Below are positions 13,845 to 22,037 of a stretch of 32,849 nt of DNA, in pieces; positions within the stretch are counted from its first letter, which is position 1; every line of letters begins with the position of its first letter. A program made the position numbers and the translations under genes. The notes under the pieces were generated by a model. It made no database searches. It saw nothing but the letters and a program-made list of their open reading frames with translations, and was not told the origin of the DNA. The DNA comes from Candidatus Parcubacteria bacterium (GTDB taxonomy: Bacteria; Patescibacteriota; Minisyncoccia; Phycocordibacterales; JAACPR01). The stretch is from NCBI GenBank assembly GCA_009995365.1, contig JAACPR010000010.1, forward strand, positions 1-32,849, read 5' to 3'.

Positions 13845-15741
13845 TGCCGATTGTTCTGCTGTTTCAGATCCAAATGATTGTAGTGGTGGCGGTGGCGGTG
13901 GTGATATTCTTATGTTTGAACAAGATTTGGATTGTTCCACTGGTGAATTGACAATAAGTTGGAATAATTTATGGCAAACATATTATGGTTCAAATGACAT
14001 AGGCTACTCATATCCTATAGAAATAATTAATACTGACACAGGCAGCTCAATACTTACTAGAGAATATTCTAGTGCATATGATGATGGTGTTGAAAGTATA
14101 AGTGATGGTCGTATATCAGTTACTTATGATATATCTACTGAAGATTTAAATTTTGATTCTAGTAACTCTTCATATTCAGTTGATATATCTGCCTACGATT
14201 TTAATTCTTGGGATTGGTTGGTAGCGACACCTCATACATACCCTCCAGAACCCGATGAAATAACTGCTTCTTACTCGAGCGGGGTACTTGATAGTGATTA
14301 TAAAATTTATGATTGTGCTATAGAAGATGTTAGTTGTCTTCAGGGCTACGATCAGTGTGGTGTCTGTGGCGGTGACAATTCAACTTGTACAGATTGTGCA
14401 GGTGTTGTAAATGGCAATTCAGTTATTGATGTCTGTGGCGATTGTACTACTACACCAGAGACAGATCCAGATCAGTGTGAACCTCAGTTTACTTTGACTG
14501 TAACCGCTGGTTCTTGTGTCACTAATGATGAAGATACAATGTATTTGACTTGGACTGATATGGGTGGTAATCCAGAAGGGTATGTCATAGAAAGAGATGG
14601 AACTCAAATAGACACTGTTAACGCTACAACTACTTATGTTGATATATTGAGTGAATCAGATCCTAATTACTCACCAAATAAAACTTATTCTTATGTTGTG
14701 TATCCATATTATGAAAGCGGTAATGGTTTAGCTGGTTATGATACTGCCACTACACCTTCTGCATGTGATGGTAGTGGTATTAGTATCACTAATTTGGATC
14801 AGCAAGGTTTATGTGGATCAGAAAAAATAGTCGTAAGTTGGACTGATATGACCGGAGAAGATGGTTATTATTTATATAGAGATGAAAACCTAATAAAAAC
14901 TCTTTCTGAAAGCTCTACAACTACCGATGATAATTTTGATGATGGTTTCGATACTTTTTCACCAAACACAGAATATACTTATCAAGTTGCTGTTTATTAC
15001 GATGATGGAACAACAGTTACAACAGCAACTTCAACTCCTGTATCAATAATTTCAGAAGATGTATGTACTACTGAGAATAATATTTGTGGATCATTAAATA
15101 ATACTACTCAATTAACTAAACCAAGTGGTTCAAATCTCTGCTCGCTCGGCACAGAGTCATCTGTAACCGCAGATTCGACATCTCGTGATTGGGAATGGAC
15201 ATGTACTGATGGTGAAACTGTTTCGCAATGTAGTGCGAATGTCCAAGTTGGTTGTGGTGATGCAGCAGGCTTTCCAACAGATACAGCACCAACAACAGAT
15301 TTATGTATTACTGGTAATAGCACATCAACAGATGTGGGGACTAGCGGAACTCAATGGATATGGGAGTGTAGAAATGATAGCGCTTTTTCAGATAATGTAG
15401 AGATAACTACACAATGTGGGGCTGAAAATACTGACGGCGTCTTTATTAAAGATTTCAATTTGAATCCTAGAATTGTCCCAGCTCCAGAAGAAGTATGTAC
15501 CATCAACTATACAATAGAAACTTCAAGTGCAACTAGTACAAATTGTCTATTACAAGATACATCAGGTGCAACAACATCACTTCCTTTTACAAGTGGTGTA
15601 GAGCAAAGTTATTCAACCGATGTTAACCCAGGCAAAAGCTACAGAATATCATGTGTGTATGATGATGGAGTTGATCCGCCTATTGAAAAAGAGACTGGGT
15701 ATTTGTCTTGTAATCTGAATCCTTCATTTTCGGAGTTTTAA
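13837..15741 (+). CDS. Cys-rich secreted surface protein, C-terminal part with fibronectin-III-like domains
   Basis: This is the continuation of the gene begun at 13464, in the +1 frame; I list it from the frame break, as there is no good start or promoter of its own. After a GGGGGG linker comes a beta-rich domain. A Cys repeat follows (CLQGYDQCGVCGGDNSTC, then DCAGVVNGNSVIDVCGDC), a motif known from secreted multidomain proteins. Two fibronectin type III-like domains come next (LTWTDMGGNPEGYVIERDGT and VVSWTDMTGEDGYYLYRDE), then Cys-containing domains (WEWTCTDGETVSQC, WIWECRNDSAF) and a C-terminal Ig-like segment. There is no membrane anchor at the C-terminus. It is likely an adhesin or matrix protein. 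If unshifted it would be about 635 residues lacking a signal peptide. Confidence 0.65.
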   Translation, partial: VDSADCSAVSDPNDCSGGGGGGDILMFEQDLDCSTGELTISWNNLWQTYYGSNDIGYSYPIEIINTDTGSSILTREYSSAYDDGVESISDGRISVTYDISTEDLNFDSSNSSYSVDISAYDFNSWDWLVATPHTYPPEPDEITASYSSGVLDSDYKIYDCAIEDVSCLQGYDQCGVCGGDNSTCTDCAGVVNGNSVIDVCGDCTTTPETDPDQCEPQFTLTVTAGSCVTNDEDTMYLTWTDMGGNPEGYVIERDGTQIDTVNATTTYVDILSESDPNYSPNKTYSYVVYPYYESGNGLAGYDTATTPSACDGSGISITNLDQQGLCGSEKIVVSWTDMTGEDGYYLYRDENLIKTLSESSTTTDDNFDDGFDTFSPNTEYTYQVAVYYDDGTTVTTATSTPVSIISEDVCTTENNICGSLNNTTQLTKPSGSNLCSLGTESSVTADSTSRDWEWTCTDGETVSQCSANVQVGCGDAAGFPTDTAPTTDLCITGNSTSTDVGTSGTQWIWECRNDSAFSDNVEITTQCGAENTDGVFIKDFNLNPRIVPAPEEVCTINYTIETSSATSTNCLLQDTSGATTSLPFTSGVEQSYSTDVNPGKSYRISCVYDDGVDPPIEKETGYLSCNLNPSFSEF

Positions 15742-15747
15742 AAAATC

Positions 15748-15775
15748 TTGATATTTTTTTAATAAAATGTATACT
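15748..15775 (+). promoter_or_regulatory. Promoter of the bL25 gene
   Basis: TTGATA (15748-15753), a 16-nt spacer and TATACT (15770-15775). The ATG at 15784 is 8 nt further, whereas the in-frame GTG at 15778 is only 2 nt away, so I prefer 15784. Confidence 0.6.
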
Positions 15776-15783
15776 TTGTGCCT

Positions 15784-16440
15784 ATGACAACTATTAAAGC
15801 AGAAATCCGTCAAGGAAAAAATGAAAATCAATACCTAAGAGATAATGGAATGATTCCAGCTGTCTTTTATGGTCCAAAACAAGAAAACACTTCAATTAAA
15901 ATATCTGAAAAAGATTTCTTGAAAACTTACAGCGAAGCTGGAGAATCAACTATTGTTACACTTAATGATGGTAAAGAGGATCATGATGTTCTAATTCATG
16001 ATGTTCAATTTCATGCCGTATCAGGAAGACCTATTCATGTTGACTTCTATGTAATTGAAAAAGGTAAAAAAGTCGAAGTTGAAGTACCAATCGAATTCGA
16101 GGGAACTGCTCCAGCAGAAAAGAATCTTGGAGGAATGTTGGTCAAAGTTATGCACGAACTTCCAATTACTGCTATGCCCAAAGATTTACCACAACATATT
16201 GTTGTAAATATTGAATCACTTGTTGATTTTGACTCACAAATCAAGGCTTCAGACATCAAACTTCCAGAAGGTGTCGAACTTGATATCGAAGATCCAGATG
16301 CAGTAGTTGCGCTTATGCAAGAACCTAAAGAGGAAGAAGAAACTGAGACAGAAGAATTTAATCCAGATGCAGTCCAAGTAGAAGAAAAAGGTAAGAAAGA
16401 AGAAAAGACAGACGCTGACAATTCTGAAAATAAAGAATAA
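15784..16440 (+). CDS. rplY: 50S ribosomal protein bL25 (CTC/TL5 form)
   Basis: 218 residues from ATG 15784. It binds 5S rRNA in the large subunit. The N-terminal domain (MTTIKAEIRQGKNENQYLRD, then GMIPAVFYGP) is the bL25 5S-binding part. About 95-185 is the second TL5/CTC beta domain (VEVPIEFEGTAPAEKNLGGM). The last 40 residues are an acidic, Glu-rich tail of low complexity (PKEEEETETEEF, KKEEKTDADN). It is monocistronic, with its own promoter and a following terminator. Confidence 0.93.
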   Translation: MTTIKAEIRQGKNENQYLRDNGMIPAVFYGPKQENTSIKISEKDFLKTYSEAGESTIVTLNDGKEDHDVLIHDVQFHAVSGRPIHVDFYVIEKGKKVEVEVPIEFEGTAPAEKNLGGMLVKVMHELPITAMPKDLPQHIVVNIESLVDFDSQIKASDIKLPEGVELDIEDPDAVVALMQEPKEEEETETEEFNPDAVQVEEKGKKEEKTDADNSENKE

Positions 16441-16490
16441 TTTGCGCGACTGTTTCGTAACTACTTACAGAGAGCAGATTAATTTCTTAT

Positions 16491-16522
16491 AAAAAATCGA
16501 TAGCCTAACTATCGGTTTTTTT
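16491..16522 (+). terminator. Rho-independent terminator after the bL25 gene
   Basis: CGATAG / CTATCG with a CCTAA loop, flanked by A6 and T7 that can extend the stem. The T run leads directly into the promoter of the next gene. Confidence 0.8.
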
Positions 16523-16524
16523 GT

Positions 16525-16530
16525 TATAAT
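16525..16530 (+). promoter_or_regulatory. -10 element of the lytic transglycosylase gene
   Basis: TATAAT, 10 nt before the ATG at 16541, directly after the T run of the preceding terminator. Confidence 0.5.
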
Positions 16531-16540
16531 AACCGGACTA

Positions 16541-17905
16541 ATGAATCAAGTAAAAAAAATCTTCAAAAGTAATTTATTAAGAGTTCTATTCTTGGCAACT
16601 ATTTTTGCTACTGGGTTTGCTTTTACTGACACAATTTCAGCAGAAACCGCTATAGAGAGGCGAGAAAAAGAGCTTAGAGAAGAACTGAAGAGATTAGAAG
16701 AGCAACAAGCCGCTGTTCAAAGATCTCTTGATCAGCAAAAAAGTCAGACTGCCACCATTCAGCGTGATGTCAGTATTCTAGAGGATCAAATTTATAGCGC
16801 TGAACTTTCTATTCAAAAGAAAAATATAGAAATTCAAAATCTTTCTCAAACTATCAATTTAAAGAAGCAAACAATTGAGGAACTGAATGAAAAAATGGAT
16901 CGTAGTCGTTCTGCCTTGTCTGAACTTATTAAAAAAACTAATGATATAGACAAGACATCTCTACCAGAAATTATTCTTTCGAACAGAAGCTTGACTGACT
17001 TTTTTGCTGACCTTGATTCATATAATAGCGTTCAAAAACAATTAGAAGATTTATTTGATCAAATTCGTGAAATTAAATCTCAGACTGAAAATGAAACTCA
17101 AGAGCTTTCTAAAAGACAAAATCAAGAGTTAGATATTAAAAAAGAAATCGAAGGAGAAAAGAGAACTATTGCTGTCAAAAAGAATGAAAAAGACAACTTA
17201 TTGGGTCTTTCAAAACAATCAGAGGCCACTTATGAGAGCATTCTTCAACAAAAAAGAGCCGAAGCATCTAGAATTCGTGCTGCACTTTTCCAATTGCGTG
17301 ATACCGACGGGATTCCTTTTGGAGAAGCTATCGAGTATGCACAAAAAGCCTCAAGACAAACTGGCGTTAGAGCTGCTTTCATTCTAGGTGTTCTTAAACA
17401 AGAAACTGATATTGGTAGAATAGACGGATCTTGTGTCATTTCAGATCTAGAAAGTGGTAAAACTAAAAGTATTAATTATGGAACAATTTTTGATAATGGT
17501 ATACACCCAACTAGGGATTTGCCGATTCTAAAAGAAATCCTACCTAATTTAGGCAGAAATCCATTAGATACAAGAGTTTCTTGTCCGCAAAGTGTTGGTT
17601 ATGGTGGTGCCATAGGCCCTTCTCAATTCATTCCATCAACTTGGAAAATGTTTATTCCAAAACTTGAAGAAATATTTGGCACTTATCCTGATCCGTGGAT
17701 ACCGGAGCAGGCTATTATGGGAACCGCATTGCTTTTGAGGGATAATGGGGCAGCTAACGGTGGATATACATCAGAATTTGAAGCTGCAGGTAGATATTAT
17801 GCAGGAGGTAATTGGAATTTATATGGTCGTGGCTATGCAAACAGTGTTATGTCTCACGCTGTTGAAATTCAAAAACAAATTGATTTCTTGAGTGAAGTTG
17901 AATAA
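16541..17905 (+). CDS. Coiled-coil peptidoglycan lytic transglycosylase (EnvC/PcsB-like coil plus SLT/MltB-like domain)
   Basis: 454 residues. Residues 8-35 form a signal peptide. About 36-250 is a long coiled coil of the EnvC/PcsB kind (RREKELREELKRLEEQQAAV; the SLPEIILSNRSLTDFFADLD stretch at 140-159 is typical). About 258-450 is a lysozyme-fold transglycosylase domain with LGVLKQETDIG (282-292), candidate catalytic Glu288, GGAIGPSQFIPSTW (355-368) and the AAGRYYAGG motif (415-423). C298 and C348 could pair. It should cut glycan strands in the wall, perhaps at division sites where the coil would recruit partners (inference). In well-studied EnvC proteins the coil activates amidases instead of carrying its own transglycosylase, so this combination is notable. 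Confidence 0.85.
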   Translation: MNQVKKIFKSNLLRVLFLATIFATGFAFTDTISAETAIERREKELREELKRLEEQQAAVQRSLDQQKSQTATIQRDVSILEDQIYSAELSIQKKNIEIQNLSQTINLKKQTIEELNEKMDRSRSALSELIKKTNDIDKTSLPEIILSNRSLTDFFADLDSYNSVQKQLEDLFDQIREIKSQTENETQELSKRQNQELDIKKEIEGEKRTIAVKKNEKDNLLGLSKQSEATYESILQQKRAEASRIRAALFQLRDTDGIPFGEAIEYAQKASRQTGVRAAFILGVLKQETDIGRIDGSCVISDLESGKTKSINYGTIFDNGIHPTRDLPILKEILPNLGRNPLDTRVSCPQSVGYGGAIGPSQFIPSTWKMFIPKLEEIFGTYPDPWIPEQAIMGTALLLRDNGAANGGYTSEFEAAGRYYAGGNWNLYGRGYANSVMSHAVEIQKQIDFLSEVE

Positions 17906-17942
17906 GTTACTATTAATAGATTATTTTATATTTTAAATTTAG

Positions 17943-17971
17943 TTGATTTTTAAAACTTTATCTGTTAAATT
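17943..17971 (+). promoter_or_regulatory. Promoter of the rpmE2-prfA pair
   Basis: TTGATT (17943-17948), a 17-nt spacer and TAAATT (17966-17971), then 8 nt to the ATG. Confidence 0.55.
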
Positions 17972-17979
17972 ATCAAGCA

Positions 17980-18234
17980 ATGAAAAAAGATATACATCCA
18001 GAAGGATATGGAAAAGTAATTTACGTCGATGATTCATCAGGCGAGAAATTCCTAATTCCTTCTATTACAAAATCAGATAAAACAGAAAAATGGGAAGACG
18101 GTAAAGAATATCCAGTCGTTCATGTTGAAATTTCTAGTGCTTCACACCCATTTTATACTGGTAAAGAAAATGTCATCGACACAGCAGGTCGTGTTGAAAA
18201 ATTCAAAGCTCGTCAAGCCCAAGCTGGCAAATAG
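17980..18234 (+). CDS. rpmE2: 50S ribosomal protein bL31, Cys-free (type B) form
   Basis: 84 residues. [18 protein letters not shown] at the start and [18 protein letters not shown] followed by [12 protein letters not shown] near the C-terminus are the bL31 signatures. It has none of the zinc-binding Cys residues, so it is the zinc-independent form. It ends with TAG, 3 nt before the start of the release factor 1 gene, with which it is surely co-transcribed. Confidence 0.95.
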   Translation: MKKDIHPEGYGKVIYVDDSSGEKFLIPSITKSDKTEKWEDGKEYPVVHVEISSASHPFYTGKENVIDTAGRVEKFKARQAQAGK

Positions 18235-18237
18235 CTA

Positions 18238-19206
18238 ATGAATTTAGAAGACTACAAAAACAATCAAAAAACTCGCTTTTACGCCGAGCAATACGAACAG
18301 CTTTTAAATAGAAAAGCGGAGTCTTTGGAAATGTCTGAGAGCGAAGAAGATCCAACGATGAAAGAGATGGCACTCGAAGAGGTTAAAGACATAGAATCTC
18401 AAGCTGATGCTATTAAAAAACAAATGGATGAAATTCTCGAAGATGAAAAAGCGGAGGATGATTTTCCTAACGAAATCATTTTAGAGGTTCGTGCAGGAGC
18501 AGGAGGGGACGAAGCTTCACTTTTTGCTTATGAATTGGCGGAGATGTATTCACGATATTCTGAGAAGAAAGGTTGGCAAATTTCAAAAGTTTCAGAATCA
18601 GGAAGCGAAGCGGGTGGCTACAAAGAAGCTACTTTTGAAATTCATGGTAAAGGAGTTTACAAAGCGCTTCGTTTCGAGACAGGTGTTCATCGCGTCCAAA
18701 GAATTCCTGCTACTGAGAAACAGGGTAGAATTCACACTTCGACTGCTTCTGTAGCTATTTTGCCCCTTCGTAAAAAGATTAATATCGAGATTAAGGATGA
18801 TGAACTAGAAGTCGAATTCTCTCGCTCAGGTGGTGCTGGTGGTCAAAATGTTAACAAGGTTGAAACTGCTGTTCGTCTTATCCATATTCCGACAGGTATT
18901 GATGTCCGTTCTACCGCAGAGCGTAGTCAACAGAAAAACCGCGATCGTGCGATGTCGATTTTGCTTTCCAAGCTCGAGCAGAAAAGACGAGAAGAAGAAG
19001 AAGCCAAATATGCTGCTAATCGTAAAGATCAAGTTGGAACTGGTGCGCGATCAGAAAAAATCAGAACTTACAATTTTCCACAAAACAGAATTACCGATCA
19101 TCGAATCTCCAAGTCTTGGCATACAATCGAAACAACTATGGCAGGTGATTTAGAGGATATTTTAAATTCTGTAGAAGATTTTTACGAAAATCAAGAAAAA
19201 GAATAA
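18238..19206 (+). CDS. prfA: Peptide chain release factor 1
   Basis: 322 residues, shorter than the usual 350-360 because the N-terminal helical domain is reduced. RF1 reads UAA and UAG and releases the finished peptide. [13 protein letters not shown] (84-96), the anticodon-like P-A-T (157-159, in [10 protein letters not shown]) that identifies RF1 and not RF2, and the catalytic [13 protein letters not shown] (198-210) with GGQ at 201-203 are all present. It directly follows the bL31 gene. RF2, needed for UGA, is not in the window, and no gene here stops with UGA. Confidence 0.95.
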   Translation: MNLEDYKNNQKTRFYAEQYEQLLNRKAESLEMSESEEDPTMKEMALEEVKDIESQADAIKKQMDEILEDEKAEDDFPNEIILEVRAGAGGDEASLFAYELAEMYSRYSEKKGWQISKVSESGSEAGGYKEATFEIHGKGVYKALRFETGVHRVQRIPATEKQGRIHTSTASVAILPLRKKINIEIKDDELEVEFSRSGGAGGQNVNKVETAVRLIHIPTGIDVRSTAERSQQKNRDRAMSILLSKLEQKRREEEEAKYAANRKDQVGTGARSEKIRTYNFPQNRITDHRISKSWHTIETTMAGDLEDILNSVEDFYENQEKE

Positions 19207-19308
19207 TTTAAATATTCTCTCGAATTGGCTTCTGACTCAGTTTTATTAAAAAAGAAGTCCTACAAAGATTCTCTGTAGTATTTAAATTATTATTTTTCTT
19301 GTTATAAT
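19201..19308 (+). repeat. 108-bp direct repeat, copy 1 (upstream of a prepilin)
   Basis: It matches 27358-27465 without gaps at 96 of 108 positions. It begins over the prfA stop codon, contains GACTCAGTTTTATTA and GAAGTCCT, and ends with TATAAT, which here lies 6 nt before the prepilin ATG. Confidence 0.85.
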
Positions 19309-19314
19309 AAACAC

Positions 19315-20055
19315 ATGAAAAACCACAACAAAGCCTTCACCCTAATAGAAGTTCTAATCGTAACAGCAGTAATATCACTAATAGCATCTATTATTAACGC
19401 CCAAATGGGAGAAGCTAGGCAAAAAGCAGAAGACGCTCACATGAAGACAGAAACACAACAGGTAAGAAACGCAGTAGAACAATACAGACAAAGAACAGGT
19501 AGTGTGCCGATACCAACAGGTAGTTATACAGCAGGATCTATGGTTCAAGAAGGAACAACACAATATAGAACAGCTATGCAAAAACTAGTTGATGAAAATC
19601 TTATATCATCAATACCAACATCACCTAGTGGTCAATCATACAGTTATCTAGCAACGACAGATGAACAGCAAGCTGTTTTTGCTGCTGTGTTGAATAATGA
19701 TAGTTCTAGTGGTTCAGGTGGGTCTAGTACTAATAGTTGTGAAGTGGTTGATGCCACTGTTGTGTATAGTAATTGTCAAAAAGATGCTTTTTCTTGTACT
19801 GAAACAGAAAATATTGCATGTTTTTCATCTAATATTTCTAATAATGGTGTTGGCTGTGATTCAAGTACAATGGTTCTTGATTCTTGTGTGGCAGAAGCTA
19901 TAGGTGATACTCCTCAAGAAATATGTGACGCACATTGGGGAAATTCAAATGGAACTTGTGCATTAATTTTATTGTCGACACCTTGGCAATGTGAAAAAAC
20001 AGTTAGTGGTGTCTGCTCAGGCGGATCAAACTCCGACTACTGCTCCTGCATTTAA
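19315..20055 (+). CDS. Prepilin-like protein, paralogue A
   Basis: 246 residues. The short leader MKNHNKA is followed by FTLIEVLIVTAVISLIASII and Glu at mature position 5. The residue before the cleavage site is Ala, not the usual Gly. An amphipathic helix follows (EDAHMKTETQQVRNAVEQYR), then GSVPIP, a Ser/Gly-rich hinge near 138-146, a Cys-rich variable domain (about 147-235) and a terminal SNSDYCSCI. The first 145 residues and the last 12 closely match the protein at 27501; the middle does not. It is transcribed from TATAAT at 19303, 6 nt before the ATG. It is presumably part of a type IV pilus-like fibre or a pseudopilin; no assembly genes are nearby. Confidence 0.85.
   Translation: MKNHNKAFTLIEVLIVTAVISLIASIINAQMGEARQKAEDAHMKTETQQVRNAVEQYRQRTGSVPIPTGSYTAGSMVQEGTTQYRTAMQKLVDENLISSIPTSPSGQSYSYLATTDEQQAVFAAVLNNDSSSGSGGSSTNSCEVVDATVVYSNCQKDAFSCTETENIACFSSNISNNGVGCDSSTMVLDSCVAEAIGDTPQEICDAHWGNSNGTCALILLSTPWQCEKTVSGVCSGGSNSDYCSCI
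19420..19515 (+). repeat. Near-identical 96-nt block shared by the two prepilin genes, copy 1
   Basis: It matches 27612-27707 with a single difference (c/t), while the preceding 90 nt of the genes differ at about two dozen positions. This is a pattern expected from gene conversion. Confidence 0.8.
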
Positions 20056-20088
20056 TCAATATTAAAATCGACTTTCACAATAAATCAC

Positions 20089-20117
20089 TTGCCATAATAA
20101 CCCTTATTTGCTAGACT
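20089..20117 (+). promoter_or_regulatory. Promoter of rpsB
   Basis: TTGCCA (20089-20094), a 17-nt spacer and TAGACT (20112-20117), then 9 nt to the ATG. Confidence 0.55.
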
Positions 20118-20126
20118 CTGACCTAC

Positions 20127-20846
20127 ATGAAAACAGAAGAAAATACAAAAACAAGCTTAATCGACAGAATGTTCCAAGTAGGAGCCCATTTTGGTTTTGC
20201 TAAGTCACGTAGACATCCATCTGCACTACCATTTATTTTCGGTAAAAAGAATGATGTCGAGATATTTGATTTAGAAAAAGTCGAGGAAAAGCTAAAAGAA
20301 GCAAAAGAATTTGTTTCAAAAATCGCCTCACAAAAAAGACAAATCCTTTTTGTTGGTGGCAAGAGAGAATCACAAGGAATTATCAAAGATGTAGCTGAAA
20401 AAATTGAAATGCCGTATGTTGCAGGTCGTTGGATTGGAGGAACTTTAACTAATTTTGAAGAAATCAAGAAAAGAGTTAAAAAACTACAAGACCTAACTTC
20501 TCAAAAAGAAAAAGGAGAACTTGGAAAATATACTAAAAAAGAGCGTTTAATGATCGATCGAGAAATTGAAAAATTACAAGAGCGTTTTGGTGGTATTGTA
20601 TCAATGGACAAGAAACCAGCAGCGATTTTCATTATTGACTCTGACAAAGAGAGCATTGCTCGCGATGAAGCTGATCTAAATAAAATACCAGTAATCAGCC
20701 TTATGTCATCTGATTGTGATATGACAAAAGTCAAATATCCTATTCCTGCTAACGATACTTCTGTGAAAAGTATTCGATTCTTTGCAGAAGAAATCGCCGA
20801 TGCATACGAAGAAGGTTTAAACCAAGCTCAAGCACAAACTAAATAA
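20127..20846 (+). CDS. rpsB: 30S ribosomal protein uS2
   Basis: 239 residues, normal length. Signatures: GAHFGFAKSRRHPSALPFIF near the N-terminus, AGRWIGGTLTNFEEIKKRV in the middle, and AAIFIIDSDKE through MTKVKYPIPANDTSVKSIRF at the C-terminus, typical of bacterial uS2. It is followed 64 nt later by tsf, the conserved rpsB-tsf order. The N-terminal MKTEENTKTSLIDRM is a slightly longer start than usual but fits the promoter. Confidence 0.97.
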   Translation: MKTEENTKTSLIDRMFQVGAHFGFAKSRRHPSALPFIFGKKNDVEIFDLEKVEEKLKEAKEFVSKIASQKRQILFVGGKRESQGIIKDVAEKIEMPYVAGRWIGGTLTNFEEIKKRVKKLQDLTSQKEKGELGKYTKKERLMIDREIEKLQERFGGIVSMDKKPAAIFIIDSDKESIARDEADLNKIPVISLMSSDCDMTKVKYPIPANDTSVKSIRFFAEEIADAYEEGLNQAQAQTK

Positions 20847-20910
20847 TTTTCGAATTTGTGTTAAAATATTCTTCATACTGATTTTAATTTATTAATTTAA
20901 TTTTTTTATT

Positions 20911-21498
20911 ATGGAAATTACAACTGAACAAATTAAAGAGTTGAGAGACGCTACAGGTGTTTCTATTATGCAATGTAAAAAAGCTCTTGAAGAGGCCGAA
21001 GGTGACATGGACAAAGCAAAAGTTATCCTGAGTAAAGCTAGCGCGAAATCAGCTTCTAAAAAATCTGACAGAGAATTAGGTGCAGGGGTTGTATCTTCTT
21101 ATATCCACGCAGGCGGTTCTGTTGGTTCTATGGTAGAACTTCTTTGTGAAACTGATTTTGTTTCTAAAAATGAAGAGTTCCAGGAGCTTGCTCGCGAAAT
21201 TGCTATGCAAGTTGCCGCTACTGATCCTGAATATATTACAGGTGAAGAAATTGACGATGAAATAAAAGCAAAAGCTACAGAAATTTTTGCTGGAGAAGCA
21301 GAAGGAAAGCCAGAAGATATAAAAGCAAAAATTATTGAAGGTAAATTAGAATCACATTTTGGTGAAAAAACACTTTTGAAACAATCATACATCAAAGACC
21401 CTGAAAAAACAGTTAACACTTTGATTGAAGAAGGTGTTCAAAAATTTGGAGAAAAAATTCAAATAGGTAGAATTTCAAGATTTGCTATATTACAATAG
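20911..21498 (+). CDS. tsf: Translation elongation factor Ts
   Basis: 195 residues, a short EF-Ts of the kind with one core domain. It regenerates EF-Tu GTP. The N-terminal UBA-like part LRDATGVSIMQCKKALEEAE (13-32) is the EF-Ts signature. YIHAGGSVGSMVELLCETDF and VSKNEEFQELAREIAMQVAA belong to the core, and FGEKIQIGRISRF closes the protein. The gap from rpsB contains TAAAAT and CATACT-like hexamers, so it may have its own start with a leader of about 40 nt. It ends with TAG, which overlaps the promoter of the next gene. Confidence 0.96.
   Translation: MEITTEQIKELRDATGVSIMQCKKALEEAEGDMDKAKVILSKASAKSASKKSDRELGAGVVSSYIHAGGSVGSMVELLCETDFVSKNEEFQELAREIAMQVAATDPEYITGEEIDDEIKAKATEIFAGEAEGKPEDIKAKIIEGKLESHFGEKTLLKQSYIKDPEKTVNTLIEEGVQKFGEKIQIGRISRFAILQ
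21491..21496 (+). promoter_or_regulatory. -10 element overlapping the tsf stop codon
   Basis: TACAAT spans the end of tsf and lies 6 nt before the ATG at 21503. It supports that start over the upstream in-frame candidate at 21482. Confidence 0.45.
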
Positions 21499-21502
21499 TC
21501 TT

Positions 21503-21868
21503 ATGACTTTATCCATCTGGTTAATTACAATTTCATTAGTTGTTATTGTTGGAATGATATCCTATCGTTCTTACGAGATTTCATCTAATAAAAAAATAAT
21601 TTCCGATGAGAAGAGACTGTCTTGTGATAAAAAAGTTTTGACTTTTTTCAATAAAAATATTAAGTTATTGAACAGACTTTCCAATAGTGTCAAAAAATTA
21701 CCCGAATGGTTTTTGCACCAAGTTCATAACATTTGGAAAGCTGTATCAAGAAAAGTAGATTTTTACTTCGAAAAAATCAAAAAAAACAAATCAAGCGATA
21801 ATCGCGGTTCAGTATCAATTTACTGGCAAAAAGTCAGTGAAGTCAGAAAAAAAGAAGACACTGAATAA
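21503..21868 (+). CDS. Small single-pass membrane protein of unknown function
   Basis: 121 residues from ATG 21503. One transmembrane helix at about residues 3-22 (SIWLITISLVVIVGMISY) is followed by a basic, Lys-rich and Trp-containing cytoplasmic or extracellular region (VKKLPEWFLHQVHNIWKAVS, then FYFEKIKKNKSS). No family is recognised. It sits between tsf and tRNA-Thr and has its own -10 element. Confidence 0.6.
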   Translation: MTLSIWLITISLVVIVGMISYRSYEISSNKKIISDEKRLSCDKKVLTFFNKNIKLLNRLSNSVKKLPEWFLHQVHNIWKAVSRKVDFYFEKIKKNKSSDNRGSVSIYWQKVSEVRKKEDTE

Positions 21869-21876
21869 AAATATTT

Positions 21877-21953
21877 GCCACCTTAGCTCAGTTGGCTAGA
21901 GCAACCGCCTTGTAAGCGGTAGGTCATCAGTTCGAATCTGATAGGTGGCTCCA
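21877..21953 (+). tRNA. trnT: tRNA-Thr (anticodon UGU), CCA encoded
   Basis: Acceptor GCCACCT pairs with AGGTGGC. The D arm reads TAGCTCAGTTGGCTAGAGCA. The anticodon stem CCGCC...GGCGG-type pairing encloses CTTGTAA with anticodon TGT. The T arm contains GTTCGAATC. The 3' CCA is encoded in the DNA. It decodes ACA and, by wobble, other ACN codons. Confidence 0.97.
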
Positions 21954-21955
21954 TT

Positions 21956-21982
21956 AAAACCTAGGAATTCTCCTAGGTTTTT
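21956..21982 (+). terminator. Rho-independent terminator after tRNA-Thr
   Basis: An 11-bp perfect stem AAAACCTAGGA / TCCTAGGTTTT with an ATTC loop and a T run, 3 nt after the encoded CCA. Confidence 0.88.
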
Positions 21983-21997
21983 CGTTTGAAAATTTGC

Positions 21998-22026
21998 TTG
22001 AAAAAAAGTCTTAAAAAAGGTAATCT
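21998..22026 (+). promoter_or_regulatory. Promoter of the glycosyltransferase operon
   Basis: TTGAAA (21998-22003), a 17-nt spacer and TAATCT (22021-22026), then 11 nt to the ATG. A TTATCT nearer the ATG is an alternative. Confidence 0.45.
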
Positions 22027-22037
22027 TTTATCTATCA

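Noticed and set aside
15778-15783. GTG start for bL25
   Set aside because: It is only 2 nt from the -10 hexamer; the ATG two codons later fits the promoter and the family start.
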